From Planctomycetota bacterium (GTDB lineage: Bacteria > Planctomycetota > Phycisphaerae > Sedimentisphaerales > Anaerobacaceae), in the NCBI GenBank assembly GCA_023481165.1, contig JAMCWO010000320.1, positions 1-38,761 on the forward strand: a DNA stretch of 38,761 nt, read 5' to 3'. How positions within the stretch are numbered: the stretch's first letter is position 1; every line of letters begins with the position of its first letter. Under the pieces are notes generated by a model. The model saw only the letters and a program-made list of their open reading frames with translations, did no database searches and was not told where the DNA came from. The position numbers and the translations under genes are program-made. Below are positions 15,579-24,931 of this stretch, in pieces.

Positions 15579-16550
15579 ATGGGAGCGTCAGCAGTGGGTC
15601 GCGGAGCCAGCCAGACCGGAAGCCTCAGGTCGGATGCGCGTCGGCCGCACCGGTGGTCTAATCCAACTATCAGTCCCAGCGGCTTCACCCTCATCGAACT
15701 GCTGGTCGTGATCGCCGTCATTGCCATCCTGCTGGCGATCTTCCTCCCGGCGGCACGCACGGCCCGCGAGCGCGGCCAGAGGGCCGTCTGCCTGAGCAAT
15801 CTCAGGCAACTCACCCTCGCGTGGGTCGCCTACGCCGACGAGCACGATGGCCGGCTCGTCAGCGGCCGTGCCTTGAGTATCACGATCATGGGCGGCCGCT
15901 GGAGACTGGAAGGCTGGGCGGGCACGGCCTTTGGCTTTCCTCCCAGCCGTGCCGCTCTCTTTCGAAATCCCGCCAAGGGGCCCCTGTGGCCGTACCTCCG
16001 AGACATCGACATTTACCGTTGCCCGCGCGGCCGGGTCGGCAATGCCCTCACCTACGCAACCGTCATCTCCGCCAACGGCGCCGACGTGGCCGGGACGTAC
16101 GTGCCCGACCCCCTCGGTCGGGAGTTGACGGAACCCGGCGCACGGGTTGGCGGCACGGTGCTGAAACTGACCCGGCTCACGGACATCCTCACTCCGGGTC
16201 CGGGGGCAAGGGCGGTCTTCACCGACATAGGCCAGACGCCCACCAGCCCGGATCTCTTTGTCCAGTACCTGCTTCCCCAGTGGTTCTACAGCGCCCCTCC
16301 CATACACCATGCCGACGGCGTCACGCTCTCGATGGCGGACGGGCACGCCGAGTATTGGAAGTGGAAAAGCCGCGAAACCCTGAAAATACCGCGGGCGTTG
16401 TACCCCGTCAACTCGGTGCCCGGCATGTTGTTGGAACACATGGTCGGCAAGGACTACGAACCACAGACGGAAGAAGGCCTGTACGATCTCCAACGGCTCC
16501 AAAGAGCGACCTGGGGCCGCTTGGGGTACTCGACCGCGAAGAGCCCGTAG
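15579..16550 (+). CDS. Prepilin-like protein with type IV pilin N-terminal methylation site
   Basis: A 323-residue protein carrying the prepilin peptidase site: after a long basic leader of about 34 residues comes [20 protein letters not shown], with Glu at +5 and a hydrophobic N-terminal helix. The C-terminal region has the planctomycete H-x9-DG-type motif ([21 protein letters not shown]). These pseudopilin-like proteins are abundant in planctomycetes and are thought to be processed by PilD-type peptidase and carried by a type II secretion/pilus machine; their function is unknown. The leader is longer than usual, and an internal non-ATG start could shorten it. It heads a module with the GLUG protein 35 bases downstream. 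Confidence 0.85.
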   Translation: MGASAVGRGASQTGSLRSDARRPHRWSNPTISPSGFTLIELLVVIAVIAILLAIFLPAARTARERGQRAVCLSNLRQLTLAWVAYADEHDGRLVSGRALSITIMGGRWRLEGWAGTAFGFPPSRAALFRNPAKGPLWPYLRDIDIYRCPRGRVGNALTYATVISANGADVAGTYVPDPLGRELTEPGARVGGTVLKLTRLTDILTPGPGARAVFTDIGQTPTSPDLFVQYLLPQWFYSAPPIHHADGVTLSMADGHAEYWKWKSRETLKIPRALYPVNSVPGMLLEHMVGKDYEPQTEEGLYDLQRLQRATWGRLGYSTAKSP

Positions 16551-16585
16551 AAAGTTCTACTATGGGTGGATTGAGAGGAGATAAC

Positions 16586-18694
16586 ATGGCAGCGTGCAAG
16601 AGACACCGGAGCATGAGCTTCTTTTTCGGGTTCGCCTGGGGGCTGGCCTGTTACACGAGCGTATGGGGCATCGAGTTTGCCGGCGGGACCGGCGAGCCGA
16701 ACGATCCCTACCAGATCGCCACGCCTGCACAACTGCTGGCCATCGGCTCGACTCCCGACTTGACCAGAAAGCACTACGTGCTGACGGCCTCCCTCGACCT
16801 TGCCGGCCTGCCCCAGTCCCAGTCGATTGTCGGTTTCGGTTGGTTCTCCGGCACCTTCGATGGGCGCGGTCACACGATACGGAACCTGCGCATCGAGGGC
16901 GCAGCCATGCCGGCCCTGTTCCATTTCATCGCTCGCGAGGCGGAGATCCGGAACCTTGGACTCGTCGAGATCCAAGTGAGGGGCACCGGCACCGCCGGGG
17001 CGCTCGCCTCGACGAACCTGGGACGGGTGGTCAACTGCTACAGCACCGGGTCAGTTTTCGGCTCCTTTGACGTGGGCGGACTGGTGGGGCGGAACGAGGG
17101 CACCGTGGTTGACTCCCACAGCGCCGTTGCGGTCACCGGCGGCACTCATGTCGGCGGACTCGTGGGAGAGAACATGGGCACCGTGTCTTCCTGCTACGCG
17201 ACCGGCGAAGTGATCGCGGACAGCATGGCGGGCGGACTGGTGGGCTTCAGCCTCGGCGAAATCCGGGACAGCCATTTCGTTGGGTCTGTGTCCAGCCTGA
17301 CTCTTCAGGCCGGTGGGTTGGTGGGAAACAACTCGGGGCCGATCACTTCCAGCTACGCCGAGGCTACGGTCGCAGGCCAGAGCTGGTCCGTCGGCGGACT
17401 GGTGGGGGAGGCAGACGGCCGAAGTCGCATCGTCTGGTGCCATGCGAAAGGAAGCGTGACGGGCCAGGAGTCGGTCGGTGGGTTGGCGGGGCGCAATAGC
17501 GGCTCGATCGAGGCCAGCTTTGCCGAGATGAACGTCGTCAGTTACGGCCGCCGGGCCGGCGGCCTGGTGGGAGCAGGAGACAGCGGCGATATCCGTGACT
17601 GCTACGCGCTCGGCAACGTGGAAGGCGAAGACGATGTCGGCGGACTGGTCGGATACGACAACGCCAAGATCTCCACCAGTTATTCCATCGCGACTGTCCT
17701 CGGTTACGGCTGGCAGACCGGTGCCTTGGTGGGGCGACTGACCACCGCTCCGACGGCGGTGAAGGACTGCTATTTTCTCGACGCTTGGGACGGCGGCGGA
17801 CCGGACAATGGGATCGGTACCTCCCTCACCAGTGCCCAGATGAAGCAGCGAGCCAGTTTCGCAGGCTGGGATTTCTGGGGAACGGCCGCGGATGGGGCCA
17901 ACGACGCCTGGTTTATGCCGCCGGACGCTTATCCCGCCCTGGTTTGGCAGACGGACATAACCGGATTGCGCCGCGTCCCAGAGGTCGCAGGGCTGCCTCT
18001 CGACGAGGCTCGGTTGGCACTGACCGCCGCCGCGTTCGTCGCGGACACTATCCGCTACGATTTCAGCCGAACCATTCCCGCCGGCCATGTCATTTCTGCG
18101 ACGCCGTATCCCCTGGCGACCGCGGGAGCAGCCATCAGCCTGATCTTGAGTTCCGACGCGGCGTACGTTTGGACCGACAACCCGGGCGACGGCTCGGCGG
18201 CCCTGCCCTATCGCATCGAGACGGCCGGGCAACTGGAATCTTTGATCGATCACCCGGAGCTGTGGGACAAGCACTTCGTGTTGTCCGCCGATCTGGACAT
18301 GACCGGCCGGACTTACTTCAAGGCCCTGATCGCCCCGGACGTGGACGACACCCGAGGCAACGGTTTTCAGGGCCCGCCGTTCCGTGGCTCCCTCGACGGC
18401 CAGGGGCACATCATCCGCAATCTGATCATCCACCAGGACACCACCCATGACTATATGGGCCTCTTCGGCATGATCGGCCCCGGGGCACGGATTGACAACC
18501 TCACGCTGTTGGACGCCGACGTCATCGGCGGCACCGGTTCGAGCAGCTACGTTGGTGTTCTGGGTGGATATAACCAAGGGACGATCACGAACTGCCGGGC
18601 CATCGGCTTCGTCCGCCACGGGCGCGGCGACGGCCTGGTCGGCTTCAATGCCGGCAGCATAATCGACTGCCGGTCCGATGTGATCCGCAACTGA
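16586..18694 (+). CDS. Secreted GLUG-repeat protein with an embedded PASTA domain
   Basis: Start at the ATG with GAGAGGAG five bases upstream; the frame is open far upstream but overlaps the prepilin-like gene. The 702-residue product has a signal peptide (hydrophobic core about residues 9-28). Residues about 30-120 are beta-rich ([17 protein letters not shown]). About nine GLUG-type repeats follow (pattern VGGLVGxNxGxIxxSYAxGxV, about residues 125-400). A PASTA-like domain lies at about residues 460-525 ([20 protein letters not shown]), then a second beta-helix segment with [20 protein letters not shown]. This architecture suggests a right-handed beta-helix surface protein; PASTA domains are known to bind cell-wall fragments. 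Confidence 0.85.
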   Translation: MAACKRHRSMSFFFGFAWGLACYTSVWGIEFAGGTGEPNDPYQIATPAQLLAIGSTPDLTRKHYVLTASLDLAGLPQSQSIVGFGWFSGTFDGRGHTIRNLRIEGAAMPALFHFIAREAEIRNLGLVEIQVRGTGTAGALASTNLGRVVNCYSTGSVFGSFDVGGLVGRNEGTVVDSHSAVAVTGGTHVGGLVGENMGTVSSCYATGEVIADSMAGGLVGFSLGEIRDSHFVGSVSSLTLQAGGLVGNNSGPITSSYAEATVAGQSWSVGGLVGEADGRSRIVWCHAKGSVTGQESVGGLAGRNSGSIEASFAEMNVVSYGRRAGGLVGAGDSGDIRDCYALGNVEGEDDVGGLVGYDNAKISTSYSIATVLGYGWQTGALVGRLTTAPTAVKDCYFLDAWDGGGPDNGIGTSLTSAQMKQRASFAGWDFWGTAADGANDAWFMPPDAYPALVWQTDITGLRRVPEVAGLPLDEARLALTAAAFVADTIRYDFSRTIPAGHVISATPYPLATAGAAISLILSSDAAYVWTDNPGDGSAALPYRIETAGQLESLIDHPELWDKHFVLSADLDMTGRTYFKALIAPDVDDTRGNGFQGPPFRGSLDGQGHIIRNLIIHQDTTHDYMGLFGMIGPGARIDNLTLLDADVIGGTGSSSYVGVLGGYNQGTITNCRAIGFVRHGRGDGLVGFNAGSIIDCRSDVIRN

Positions 18695-18708
18695 CCGCGA
18701 GATCCACG

Positions 18709-19620
18709 ATGCCGCGAACAACCGCACAACCACGAAATCAACAGGCCTTCACGCTCATCGAGCTGCTCGTAGTAATTGCGATCATCGCCCTGCTGATGGC
18801 CGCTCTCGTGCCGGCGCTGGGCGCAGCGAGGAAGCATGCCAGATCGGTCGCGTGCCAGTCGAATCTCAGGCAATGGGGCGCGGCGCTGGCCCTCTACACG
18901 ACGGATCATCAAGGACACCTTCCAACCGATACTTCTGGCGACAGCGGCCTGTGGCTTCTCCGCGGCGTGTTCCTGGCGCACGACGATCCGAATGCGAATG
19001 CGAGCGCTCTGCACCACTTCGGGACCAGGAACATCATCCTGTGCCCCATGGCCACCAAGGCCCCCGTGCGTCCCTGGGGCGGAATGGCTGGCACCTCCGT
19101 TTTCGGGTCCGCGCGTGGGGGTTTGTTCGACATAAGGTTCGGATCGACGTTCACCGCCTGGGAGATCCTCAAACCCGCCCCCGTGTTTCGCGGCAGCTAT
19201 GGGTATAACGAATGGATATTCCAGGGACTGAGTGAGCACCCGCGCAAAACGCGCAACGGCCTCGTGGAACTGGACATTCTCTCCCTGAGCGGCAGGGCCG
19301 ACTTTCCGGTCTTGCTGGATGCGAGCACGCCGTCGGCGCGGCCCACGAACCTTGTGGGGGGGCCCATGACCATCGGGGGGCCACCGATGACTGAGGATTG
19401 GATTGTCACGGCCCTCAGTCCAGGGACCTTCTGCATGAATCGCCACAACGGGTGTGTGAATGGCCTTTTCCTCGACTGGTCGGTACGAAAGGTCGGCCTG
19501 AAGGAGCTCTGGACTCTACCGTGGTCCTATGAATACGACACCGCCGGACGCTGGACCAAGGCCGGCGGCGTCAAGCCCGAGGACTGGCCGAAGTGGATGC
19601 GGAAGTTCAAAGACTACTGA
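18709..19620 (+). CDS. Second prepilin-like protein
   Basis: A 303-residue protein with a short leader and the processing site [20 protein letters not shown] at about residue 14, with Glu at +5. Then comes the conserved pattern [20 protein letters not shown] (Cys-x-SNLRQ), typical of planctomycete prepilin-like proteins, and a C-terminal [20 protein letters not shown] motif and [11 protein letters not shown] tail. It begins 14 bases after the GLUG-protein stop, so the three genes are probably co-transcribed. Its last seven bases overlap the convergent minus-strand gene. Confidence 0.87.
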   Translation: MPRTTAQPRNQQAFTLIELLVVIAIIALLMAALVPALGAARKHARSVACQSNLRQWGAALALYTTDHQGHLPTDTSGDSGLWLLRGVFLAHDDPNANASALHHFGTRNIILCPMATKAPVRPWGGMAGTSVFGSARGGLFDIRFGSTFTAWEILKPAPVFRGSYGYNEWIFQGLSEHPRKTRNGLVELDILSLSGRADFPVLLDASTPSARPTNLVGGPMTIGGPPMTEDWIVTALSPGTFCMNRHNGCVNGLFLDWSVRKVGLKELWTLPWSYEYDTAGRWTKAGGVKPEDWPKWMRKFKDY

Positions 19621-20090
19621 GGCCCGGGCTCCGTGATCTGGGCGACGAGGTGCTCCAGGATGGGCTTGAGGTTGTCGTATTGGCGGTCGCTGAACTTGCA
19701 CCGGGCGAGGCGGCCGCTTTCGGTCTTATAGGTGAGGGTGAAAAGGCCCTTGGTCTCGAAATGCGTTTTGTCGATCTGCTCGATGGCGTCGTAAAGAATC
19801 TTCCTGCCGCCGGAAAAGACCAGGGCATCCTCGGCGGCCACCAGCTTGCGCCGGCGGATCGCACACCAGTACGCCCCCAAGAGTACCGCACCCAGGACAA
19901 AGAACGGCGGGGATTTCCGGTTGAAGATCAGCGTGCCATCCGGCCGGCCCTGCTCGAGCGTGTGCTGGGCGATGAAGCTCTGGTTGAAGCGTCCATCGTA
20001 GCCGAACCACAGCGCCATCACGAGGCACACCACGATGCCGATGACGAAGTTGTTGCGCTTGTACTTGCTCAACGGGGCTTCAATAGCCAT
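19614..20090 (-). CDS. Predicted membrane protein with two N-terminal helices, unknown
   Basis: A 158-residue protein. Hydrophobic segments at about residues 14-30 and 62-80 suggest a two-pass membrane anchor, followed by a soluble domain ([20 protein letters not shown], then [20 protein letters not shown]) whose strands resemble a PH-like (bacterial PH) domain; that reading is tentative. It begins 33 bases after the stop of the upstream minus-strand gene and is probably co-transcribed with it. No function is assigned. Confidence 0.7.
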   Translation of the reverse strand: MAIEAPLSKYKRNNFVIGIVVCLVMALWFGYDGRFNQSFIAQHTLEQGRPDGTLIFNRKSPPFFVLGAVLLGAYWCAIRRRKLVAAEDALVFSGGRKILYDAIEQIDKTHFETKGLFTLTYKTESGRLARCKFSDRQYDNLKPILEHLVAQITEPGPQ

Positions 20091-20123
20091 AGGAACCCGG
20101 ACTCCCTTCCGCGTCGCATCTTG

Positions 20124-20885
20124 TTACGGAGAGCGCCTTTGGGCAATGACCTCGGTCAGCGGGTGCACGAAGTACTTGATGATCCGCTCGTTCATCAGCT
20201 CTTCGGCCAGTTGGCACTGGCGCTCGAACGAGGCCGCCGGATCGAAGCGTTCACTCGCCTTGGGGTACTGGCGGACCGTCAGCGACAGGGTAATCGCCTG
20301 GTCCCGGTTGTCCTCCTTCTCGCCGGGCTCGAAGATGCTCGTCTTGGATTCAATGTTCACACGGGCTTGCGTGAACTCGTCCGCCGAGAGCGTAATCACC
20401 ATCGAAGGCGAGTACACGATCGGCTTGACGTGCGGCCAGTCCAGCAGCCAGCCGAAGGCGCTGCTCGCAAACAGAGCCTCGGCAATGACCTCATCGTGGC
20501 TGCCCGCGCAATCGAAGTCCATGGCGAAGGTTACGTCGATGGAATCGACATCGAGCGGGGTCACGCCGAGCATGTACGGCATGAGCTCCAGGACCAGCTT
20601 ATCCTGCTGATACGCCTCCTCCACGCTCGACGGGTTCACCAGCCCGGAGCCGATGCGGTCCGTCTCCAAGCTCACCCACCGGGACTGGCCCGACACCGGA
20701 TCTTCTTCCAGGCAGTATTCCCCGCTGTCCCGCCGGGAAAACTTCCCCATCGTCGGAAACTGCTTCTGGATACGCTCGAAAAACGTCAGAAGCGTGTCGC
20801 GCGACGTGGGCAGATCCAACTCCGTGTTCACGTACATGTCGATGTAGAAATCGTCGCACAGAGAGCTATAACTGTTCGCCGGCAT
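20124..20885 (-). CDS. Hypothetical protein, unknown family
   Basis: The ATG at 20885 (MPANSYSSLCDDFYIDMYVN) is preferred because GGAGGG lies ten bases upstream; the frame could extend to 20939. The product of 253 residues is acidic and soluble, with alternating strands and helices (LPTSRDTLLTFFERIQKQFP; SIDVTFAMDFDCAGSHDEVI) and no signal peptide or membrane helix. I do not recognise the family. A TATAAT at 20979-20984 (minus strand) could be its -10 box, but no good -35 partner is seen. The 260 bases up to uppP are T-rich with repeated TTTTTC and hold no gene. Confidence 0.72.
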   Translation of the reverse strand: MPANSYSSLCDDFYIDMYVNTELDLPTSRDTLLTFFERIQKQFPTMGKFSRRDSGEYCLEEDPVSGQSRWVSLETDRIGSGLVNPSSVEEAYQQDKLVLELMPYMLGVTPLDVDSIDVTFAMDFDCAGSHDEVIAEALFASSAFGWLLDWPHVKPIVYSPSMVITLSADEFTQARVNIESKTSIFEPGEKEDNRDQAITLSLTVRQYPKASERFDPAASFERQCQLAEELMNERIIKYFVHPLTEVIAQRRSP

Positions 20886-21146
20886 GAGGGAAAGAACCCT
20901 CCACAGAATTCTTTCGTATCCAGTTGAGCCGTGAAGCACCCGGACTTCGGGCCTATACCGGCTCAGTTTCCATCCACCATTATACGCACAACCAGCAATT
21001 ACCCTATACTTTTTTCAGGCAGACGCCGAATTGTAACCTGTTTTTCTCACATTTCAAACGTTTTTCAGTCCAAAATTTTTGCGTTTTTCCCAATCCACCC
21101 ACTCCCCTGCCGGGTTCGGCGCGCAGGCCGCCCATTTTGGCGGAGA

Positions 21147-21956
21147 TTACAGCAGGACAAGGATCAGCGTACCCAGCGCAATCCGATACCATCCGAAGAC
21201 CACAAACGTATGGCTCTGCACAAAACGCAGGAGCCAGCGGACGACCAGAAAGGCGGTAATGGCCGCCATGACACTGGCAACGATCAGGTGCGCCCAGTTC
21301 TCGGGCGGCGCCCCCGTCGCCGCGGAAGTGTGGTGCGAGGCGACGGCGATCTGCAAAGCTCCCGCCGAGAGCAACGTCGGAATTCCCACGAGGAAAGAGA
21401 ACTCCGTGGCGGCCGGCCGGGCGGCGCCCACCATCATGGCGGCAAGGATCGTGGCCGCGGACCGGGAGGTGCCGGGAAAAGCCGCGGCCAGCAGTTGGGC
21501 GAATCCCACGAGGACGGCCGACGGCCAACTGATGCCTTCCTGCGGCACCTTGCCGCGGAACCATCGTTCCAGGGCGAAGATCACGAAGCCCCCCACCAGC
21601 GTTGCCCACGCGACCGGCCCCGCCGTCTCGGGAAGCCGAAAGCCGGCCTTCTTCAGGGCCACTCCCCCCACCCCGGAGATGAAAAAAGCCACCACGAGCT
21701 TGGCGAGAAATTCCCGCGTGGCGGGCTTATGCCTCTCGAAAACCAGTTGCTTGGCTCGCTCGGTGAATAGCAGCAGCACGGCCAGAACGGCGCCGCACTG
21801 AACCACCGTGTTGAACAAATCCGAGCGTTGCGCCAGCCCGAAGACCCGTTTGAACAGGTGCTCCGTCAGCAGCAGGTGGCCGGTGGATGAAACCGGCAGA
21901 AACTCCGTGAGCCCTTCGACGATCCCCAGGATAATGACGGCAATCCACTCGATCAT
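21147..21956 (-). CDS. uppP: Undecaprenyl-diphosphatase UppP (BacA family)
   Basis: UppP removes a phosphate from undecaprenyl diphosphate outside the membrane, recycling the cell-wall lipid carrier and giving intrinsic bacitracin tolerance. The 269-residue protein has eight or so membrane helices, the N-terminal signature IVEGLTEFLPVSSTGHLLLT (catalytic Glu and Ser/Thr/His) and the second motif FPGTSRSAATILAAMMVGAA with the essential Arg. Length matches the family. It lies 22 bases downstream of pgpA on the same strand. Confidence 0.96.
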   Translation of the reverse strand: MIEWIAVIILGIVEGLTEFLPVSSTGHLLLTEHLFKRVFGLAQRSDLFNTVVQCGAVLAVLLLFTERAKQLVFERHKPATREFLAKLVVAFFISGVGGVALKKAGFRLPETAGPVAWATLVGGFVIFALERWFRGKVPQEGISWPSAVLVGFAQLLAAAFPGTSRSAATILAAMMVGAARPAATEFSFLVGIPTLLSAGALQIAVASHHTSAATGAPPENWAHLIVASVMAAITAFLVVRWLLRFVQSHTFVVFGWYRIALGTLILVLL

Positions 21957-21978
21957 GACCTACCAGGAAAAAGATGCC

Positions 21979-22476
21979 TTAGGCCCCCACCAGCAGCTTC
22001 ATCACAATCAGCACGAAAATCGCCGAGCAGATCCCGGCGGCCAGGTCGTCCGCCAGAATACCCCATCCAGCCGGCAAACGCTCCAGCTTCCTTATCGGCC
22101 AGGGCTTCGCGATATCAATAGCCCGAAAGGCCAGGAATCCCAGGCCGGCGAGCACAATACTCTCCCAACCGCACAGACCTCTCGTCGCCACGAGGGGTAA
22201 AATGAGAAACGTCAGCGCCTGGCCCGCGAACTCGTCCATGACGACCTCGCCAGGGTCGTCATCGCCCTTGGCGGTGATAGACGCCGGAGCATAGAGCACA
22301 CACGCCGCACACCCGACGACGAGCATCACCGCCATTACGGCCGTGGCCGCAGCGGGAACTCCCGCATACATGAGCAGGCCAAACAGGAGCGCCGGCGGCA
22401 GCGACCCCCACGATCCCGGGGCCATCGGCAGCCATCCCAGCCCAAAGCACGTAACGATCCATCGTTTCCAGTTCAT
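21979..22476 (-). CDS. pgpA: Phosphatidylglycerophosphatase A
   Basis: PgpA dephosphorylates phosphatidylglycerophosphate to phosphatidylglycerol. The 165-residue membrane protein shows the family pattern: GLGWLPMAPGSWGSLPPAL at the N-terminus, the metal-binding segment GDDDPGEVVMDEFAGQALTF in the middle, and FRAIDIAKPWPIRKLERLPA followed by GILADDLAAG at the C-terminus. It pairs with cdsA in the same lipid pathway, though the two are 9 kb apart. About 125 bases upstream hold no gene. Confidence 0.94.
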   Translation of the reverse strand: MNWKRWIVTCFGLGWLPMAPGSWGSLPPALLFGLLMYAGVPAAATAVMAVMLVVGCAACVLYAPASITAKGDDDPGEVVMDEFAGQALTFLILPLVATRGLCGWESIVLAGLGFLAFRAIDIAKPWPIRKLERLPAGWGILADDLAAGICSAIFVLIVMKLLVGA

Positions 22477-22602
22477 CAGGCCAAGACACTACCCTATAAG
22501 CCCGGATCAAGTCAAAGAGAAACAGATGGCGCAAGTATACCATCCGCGGGCCAATTCTTGCCGTGGGAATCGCCTGAAGGCACGCGTGCTACATGCGCCG
22601 GT

Positions 22603-22779
22603 CTAATCTTGCAGTCGGCGGAGAATATGGTTTGCCAAGTAGTCGCGGATCTCACGATGCCGAGGCACAGGCTGGCACACGCCCGTTCTTGGATTCTGAT
22701 ACCAGTCGTGCCGTCCTCCATGTCGAAGCAGGATGCACCCATTTTCTTCGAGGCGCCGAATCAGGTCGGTCCGTTTCAT
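22603..22779 (-). CDS. hicA: HicA-like mRNA interferase toxin
   Basis: A 58-residue protein starting MKRTDLIRRLEENGCILLRH and containing the HicA core GGRHDWYQNPRTG, with the catalytic His of the GGxHxxY motif, then PVPRHREIRDYLANHILRRL. HicA toxins are small double-stranded-RNA-binding-fold ribonucleases that cleave mRNA. Its ATG overlaps the hicB stop by four bases, typical of translationally coupled hicBA. Length is normal for the family and the catalytic residue is present, so it is probably active. Confidence 0.88.
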   Translation of the reverse strand: MKRTDLIRRLEENGCILLRHGGRHDWYQNPRTGVCQPVPRHREIRDYLANHILRRLQD

Positions 22780-22967
22780 GCGATCCGAAGCTCCGCCACG
22801 CGGCGTACGCCGGGAATCCGACCGCTGGTCAGTTCTTCGTAGAGATCTCTCAGATTCTCTTGAAGCTCTTCAATGGTTTGGCCTTGCGTCATGTAGTCGG
22901 GATACTCCTCCAAGTGCCCCAACCACATATCCTCATCCTGCCAATAGATATAGCGGACAGTTTCCAT
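22776..22967 (-). CDS. hicB: HicB-like antitoxin (short form)
   Basis: A 63-residue protein with the HicB/UPF0150 fold pattern: YIYWQDEDMWLGHLEEYPDY, then TQGQTIEELQENLRDLYEEL. It stops at RRVAELRIA without the C-terminal ribbon-helix-helix or HTH DNA-binding domain found in full-length HicB (usually above 100 residues). It precedes and overlaps hicA. The -10 box of its promoter ends only six bases from the ATG, so the transcript may be leaderless. Confidence 0.87.
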   Translation of the reverse strand: METVRYIYWQDEDMWLGHLEEYPDYMTQGQTIEELQENLRDLYEELTSGRIPGVRRVAELRIA

Positions 22968-22973
22968 ACCTTA

Positions 22974-23013
22974 AATATACGCCACAGGCTCTTGCGAATC
23001 AATCCGGATTCGC
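22974..23013 (-). promoter_or_regulatory. hicBA promoter with overlapping inverted repeat
   Basis: On the minus strand: TTGATT (22997-23002), a 17-base spacer, then TATATT (22974-22979). An inverted repeat GCGAATC-N6-GATTCGC (22994-23013) covers the -35 box and is a candidate operator. The -10 box ends six bases before the hicB ATG, placing the expected transcription start at or next to the start codon. Confidence 0.6.
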
Positions 23014-23021
23014 CTTTGGGC

Positions 23022-24182
23022 CTACGAATTGGGGACACCGAGCAGCTTGAGGCAGTAGCGGTCGGTCATGCCGGCGATGTAGTCGCAGACGGCGCGCGGC
23101 AGGCCGTAGTCCGGAATGAAGCCGCGGAAGTAACCCGGCATTCGGCCGGGCTCGCGGCAGAGTTGTCCAAACAACTCGGGCAGCCAACGCCTGACGTTAG
23201 CGGCTGACTCCAGCAGCCTCTCGTGATGGTAGAGATTGCGAAGCAGGAATTGCTCAAGATCGGCCAGCCAACGATCGTATTGGGCCGACAAAGCAATCAG
23301 ATCTTCCGCTCTGTCACAGACTTCGCGGGCTGTCCGGACGCCGGCCCTGGCGATGTTCTCCCGGCTCTGGCCGATGCAATCGCTGACGAGATGGTCAATG
23401 ATCGTCTTGGCCACGCGCGTCCGGCGGATCGTCCAATCGGGAATCCGCTCGACGGCGACGCGGCGCGCCGCCTCGGCGTAGAGGTCCAGGTGCCGCATCT
23501 GGTTGCCATCGATCAGCCGGGCCCGCATACCGTCCTCAAGGTCGTGACAATTGTAGGCGATGCGATCCGCCACGTCGGCCGCCTGGCCCTCCAGCGTACA
23601 ATTGACCGGATCGAAGGATTCATGATTGGCGCCGGTGCCCGAATCCGCAATCCGCAATCCGCAATCCGCAATCGCCCTGCCTTTTCGCTTCGCCGCCGCG
23701 ACGGCTTTGCGGGCCAGGCCCAGCCGGGTCTCGTACATCAGGTTCAGGCCCATGAATCCCGGATAGGGATGCTCCAGCAGCGTCACGATCCGCAGGGTCT
23801 GGGCGTTGTGCTCGAAGCCGCCGCAGTCGGCCATCAGGTCGTTGAGTACTTCCTCGCCCGTATGCCCGAAGGGTGGGTGCCCCAGGTCGTGGGCCAGGCA
23901 GATCGCTTCGGTGAGGCTCTCGTTGAGCCCGAGCACTTTGGCGATGGTCCGCCCGATCTGGGCAACCTCGATCGTGTGTGTCAGCCGCGAGCGATAGTAG
24001 TCGTTGACGCCGGGCGAGAAGACTTGGGTCTTGCCCTCCAGGCGCCGGAACGCCGAACAGTGAATGATCCGGTCGCGGTCCCGCTCGAAGTCGGAGCGGT
24101 ACGCATGCGGCGGCTCGGGGAAGACTCTCCCCTGGCTCACCGCCTCCGTAACGGCATAAGGACTCAATCCATCAGACATCAT
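23022..24182 (-). CDS. dgt: dGTPase-like HD-domain triphosphohydrolase with repeat-derived insertion
   Basis: A 386-residue protein of the deoxyguanosinetriphosphate triphosphohydrolase-like family, which removes triphosphate from dNTPs. HD motif residues are visible: [33 protein letters not shown], the metal-binding [33 protein letters not shown], and [19 protein letters not shown]. Between [17 protein letters not shown] and the conserved [11 protein letters not shown] segment lies an insertion reading [13 protein letters not shown], encoded by a 7-base tandem repeat. The ACACGGATT repeat family occupies the region where a ribosome site would be, and none is seen. Confidence 0.93.
   Translation of the reverse strand: MMSDGLSPYAVTEAVSQGRVFPEPPHAYRSDFERDRDRIIHCSAFRRLEGKTQVFSPGVNDYYRSRLTHTIEVAQIGRTIAKVLGLNESLTEAICLAHDLGHPPFGHTGEEVLNDLMADCGGFEHNAQTLRIVTLLEHPYPGFMGLNLMYETRLGLARKAVAAAKRKGRAIADCGLRIADSGTGANHESFDPVNCTLEGQAADVADRIAYNCHDLEDGMRARLIDGNQMRHLDLYAEAARRVAVERIPDWTIRRTRVAKTIIDHLVSDCIGQSRENIARAGVRTAREVCDRAEDLIALSAQYDRWLADLEQFLLRNLYHHERLLESAANVRRWLPELFGQLCREPGRMPGYFRGFIPDYGLPRAVCDYIAGMTDRYCLKLLGVPNS
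23641..23675 (-). repeat. AATCCGC 7-base tandem repeat inside dgt
   Basis: Four and a half tandem copies of AATCCGC (plus strand; GCGGATT on the coding strand) fall within the dgt reading frame. The same unit occurs outside genes at 24863-24926 and near 32514-32547. The insert adds about 12-20 residues to a variable loop and keeps the frame. Confidence 0.85.
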
Positions 24183-24305
24183 GACACGGATTCAAGCTTT
24201 TCTCTTAAGACACGGATTGACACGGATCTACACGGATTCGTGAGGTTCTGAGAAGCGGGAATTTGCTCTCCAGAAATCGGTGTTAATCCGTGTGAATCCG
24301 TGTCT
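24182..24305 (+). repeat. ACACGGATT inverted repeat
   Basis: Tandem units of ACACGGATT at 24183-24192 and 24208-24238 are matched by inverted units AATCCGTGTGAATCCGTGTCT at 24285-24305. Nineteen of 21 positions pair between 24208-24228 and 24285-24305. The element fills the gap between the dgt start and the HIT-protein stop. Confidence 0.82.
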
Positions 24306-24330
24306 CCCCAACAAGTCTTCCTCTGTGTCG

Positions 24331-24840
24331 TTACAATCCCGGCAGGCCGTGCTCAGCGCTGGTCTTTTTCAACTCTGCCAGCAGATCCGCCAGCGATTGG
24401 CTGACCACTTTCGTATCGCTGCACACACTCATGAAGTTCGTGTCGCCATCCCAGCGCGGTACCACGTGAATGTGCAGGTGGCCGGGCAATCCCGCGCCCG
24501 CACAGCGGCCGAAATTCAGGCCCACGTTGAAGCCGTGCGGATGAATCGCCAGCGACAGCGCCCGCTGCGCTTCCCGGACGAGCTTGACCAGTTCCAGCAT
24601 CTCGTCCTCCGAGGTCTCGGTGAAATCCGCAATATGCCGGGCGGGCGCTATCAGCAGATGGCCATTGTTGTAGGGGAACCGATTCAGGACCACGAGGCTC
24701 CGACCGGTCCGCCACAAGACCAGGTTCCGCTCATCTTCCTCAGGATGGGCCAGGTTATGGCAAAGAAAACAATCATCGCTCTTTTCGAGACCCTGGATGT
24801 AAGGAATACGCCACGGCGCCCATAGAATGTTCTGTCCCAA
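24331..24840 (-). CDS. HIT-family nucleotide hydrolase/transferase
   Basis: A protein of about 169 residues with the histidine-triad motif HLHIHVVPRWDGDTNFM near the C-terminus, in the subtype close to AP4A phosphorylase-like HIT proteins (preceded by FGRCAGAGLPG). An N-terminal zinc pair is suggested by DDCFLCHNLAH with the later His residues. The start is placed at a TTG because GGGAGGT lies nine bases upstream and the product then begins GQNILWAPWRIPYIQG, the usual family start; an ATG at 24858 is the alternative. Substrate is not known. Confidence 0.9.
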   Translation of the reverse strand: MGQNILWAPWRIPYIQGLEKSDDCFLCHNLAHPEEDERNLVLWRTGRSLVVLNRFPYNNGHLLIAPARHIADFTETSEDEMLELVKLVREAQRALSLAIHPHGFNVGLNFGRCAGAGLPGHLHIHVVPRWDGDTNFMSVCSDTKVVSQSLADLLAELKKTSAEHGLPGL

Positions 24841-24862
24841 GATATCGCCACCTCCCATTCTT

Positions 24863-24926
24863 GATTGCGGATTGTAGGGGAGCGTCACGACTTTACTCCG
24901 CAATCCGCAATCCGAAATCCGCAATC
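24863..24926 (-). repeat. GCGGATT-type hairpin between HIT and lipoprotein genes
   Basis: GATTGCGGATTG (24863-24874) pairs with CAATCCGCAATC, part of a run of three related units at 24901-24926. The 7-base unit is the same as inside dgt. It lies directly upstream of the HIT ribosome site. Confidence 0.8.
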
Positions 24927-24931
24927 GACTT

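Noticed and set aside
15821..16585. N-terminal extension of the GLUG protein frame by 255 codons
   Set aside because: It overlaps the prepilin-like gene out of frame; the start at 16586 has a good ribosome site and signal peptide.
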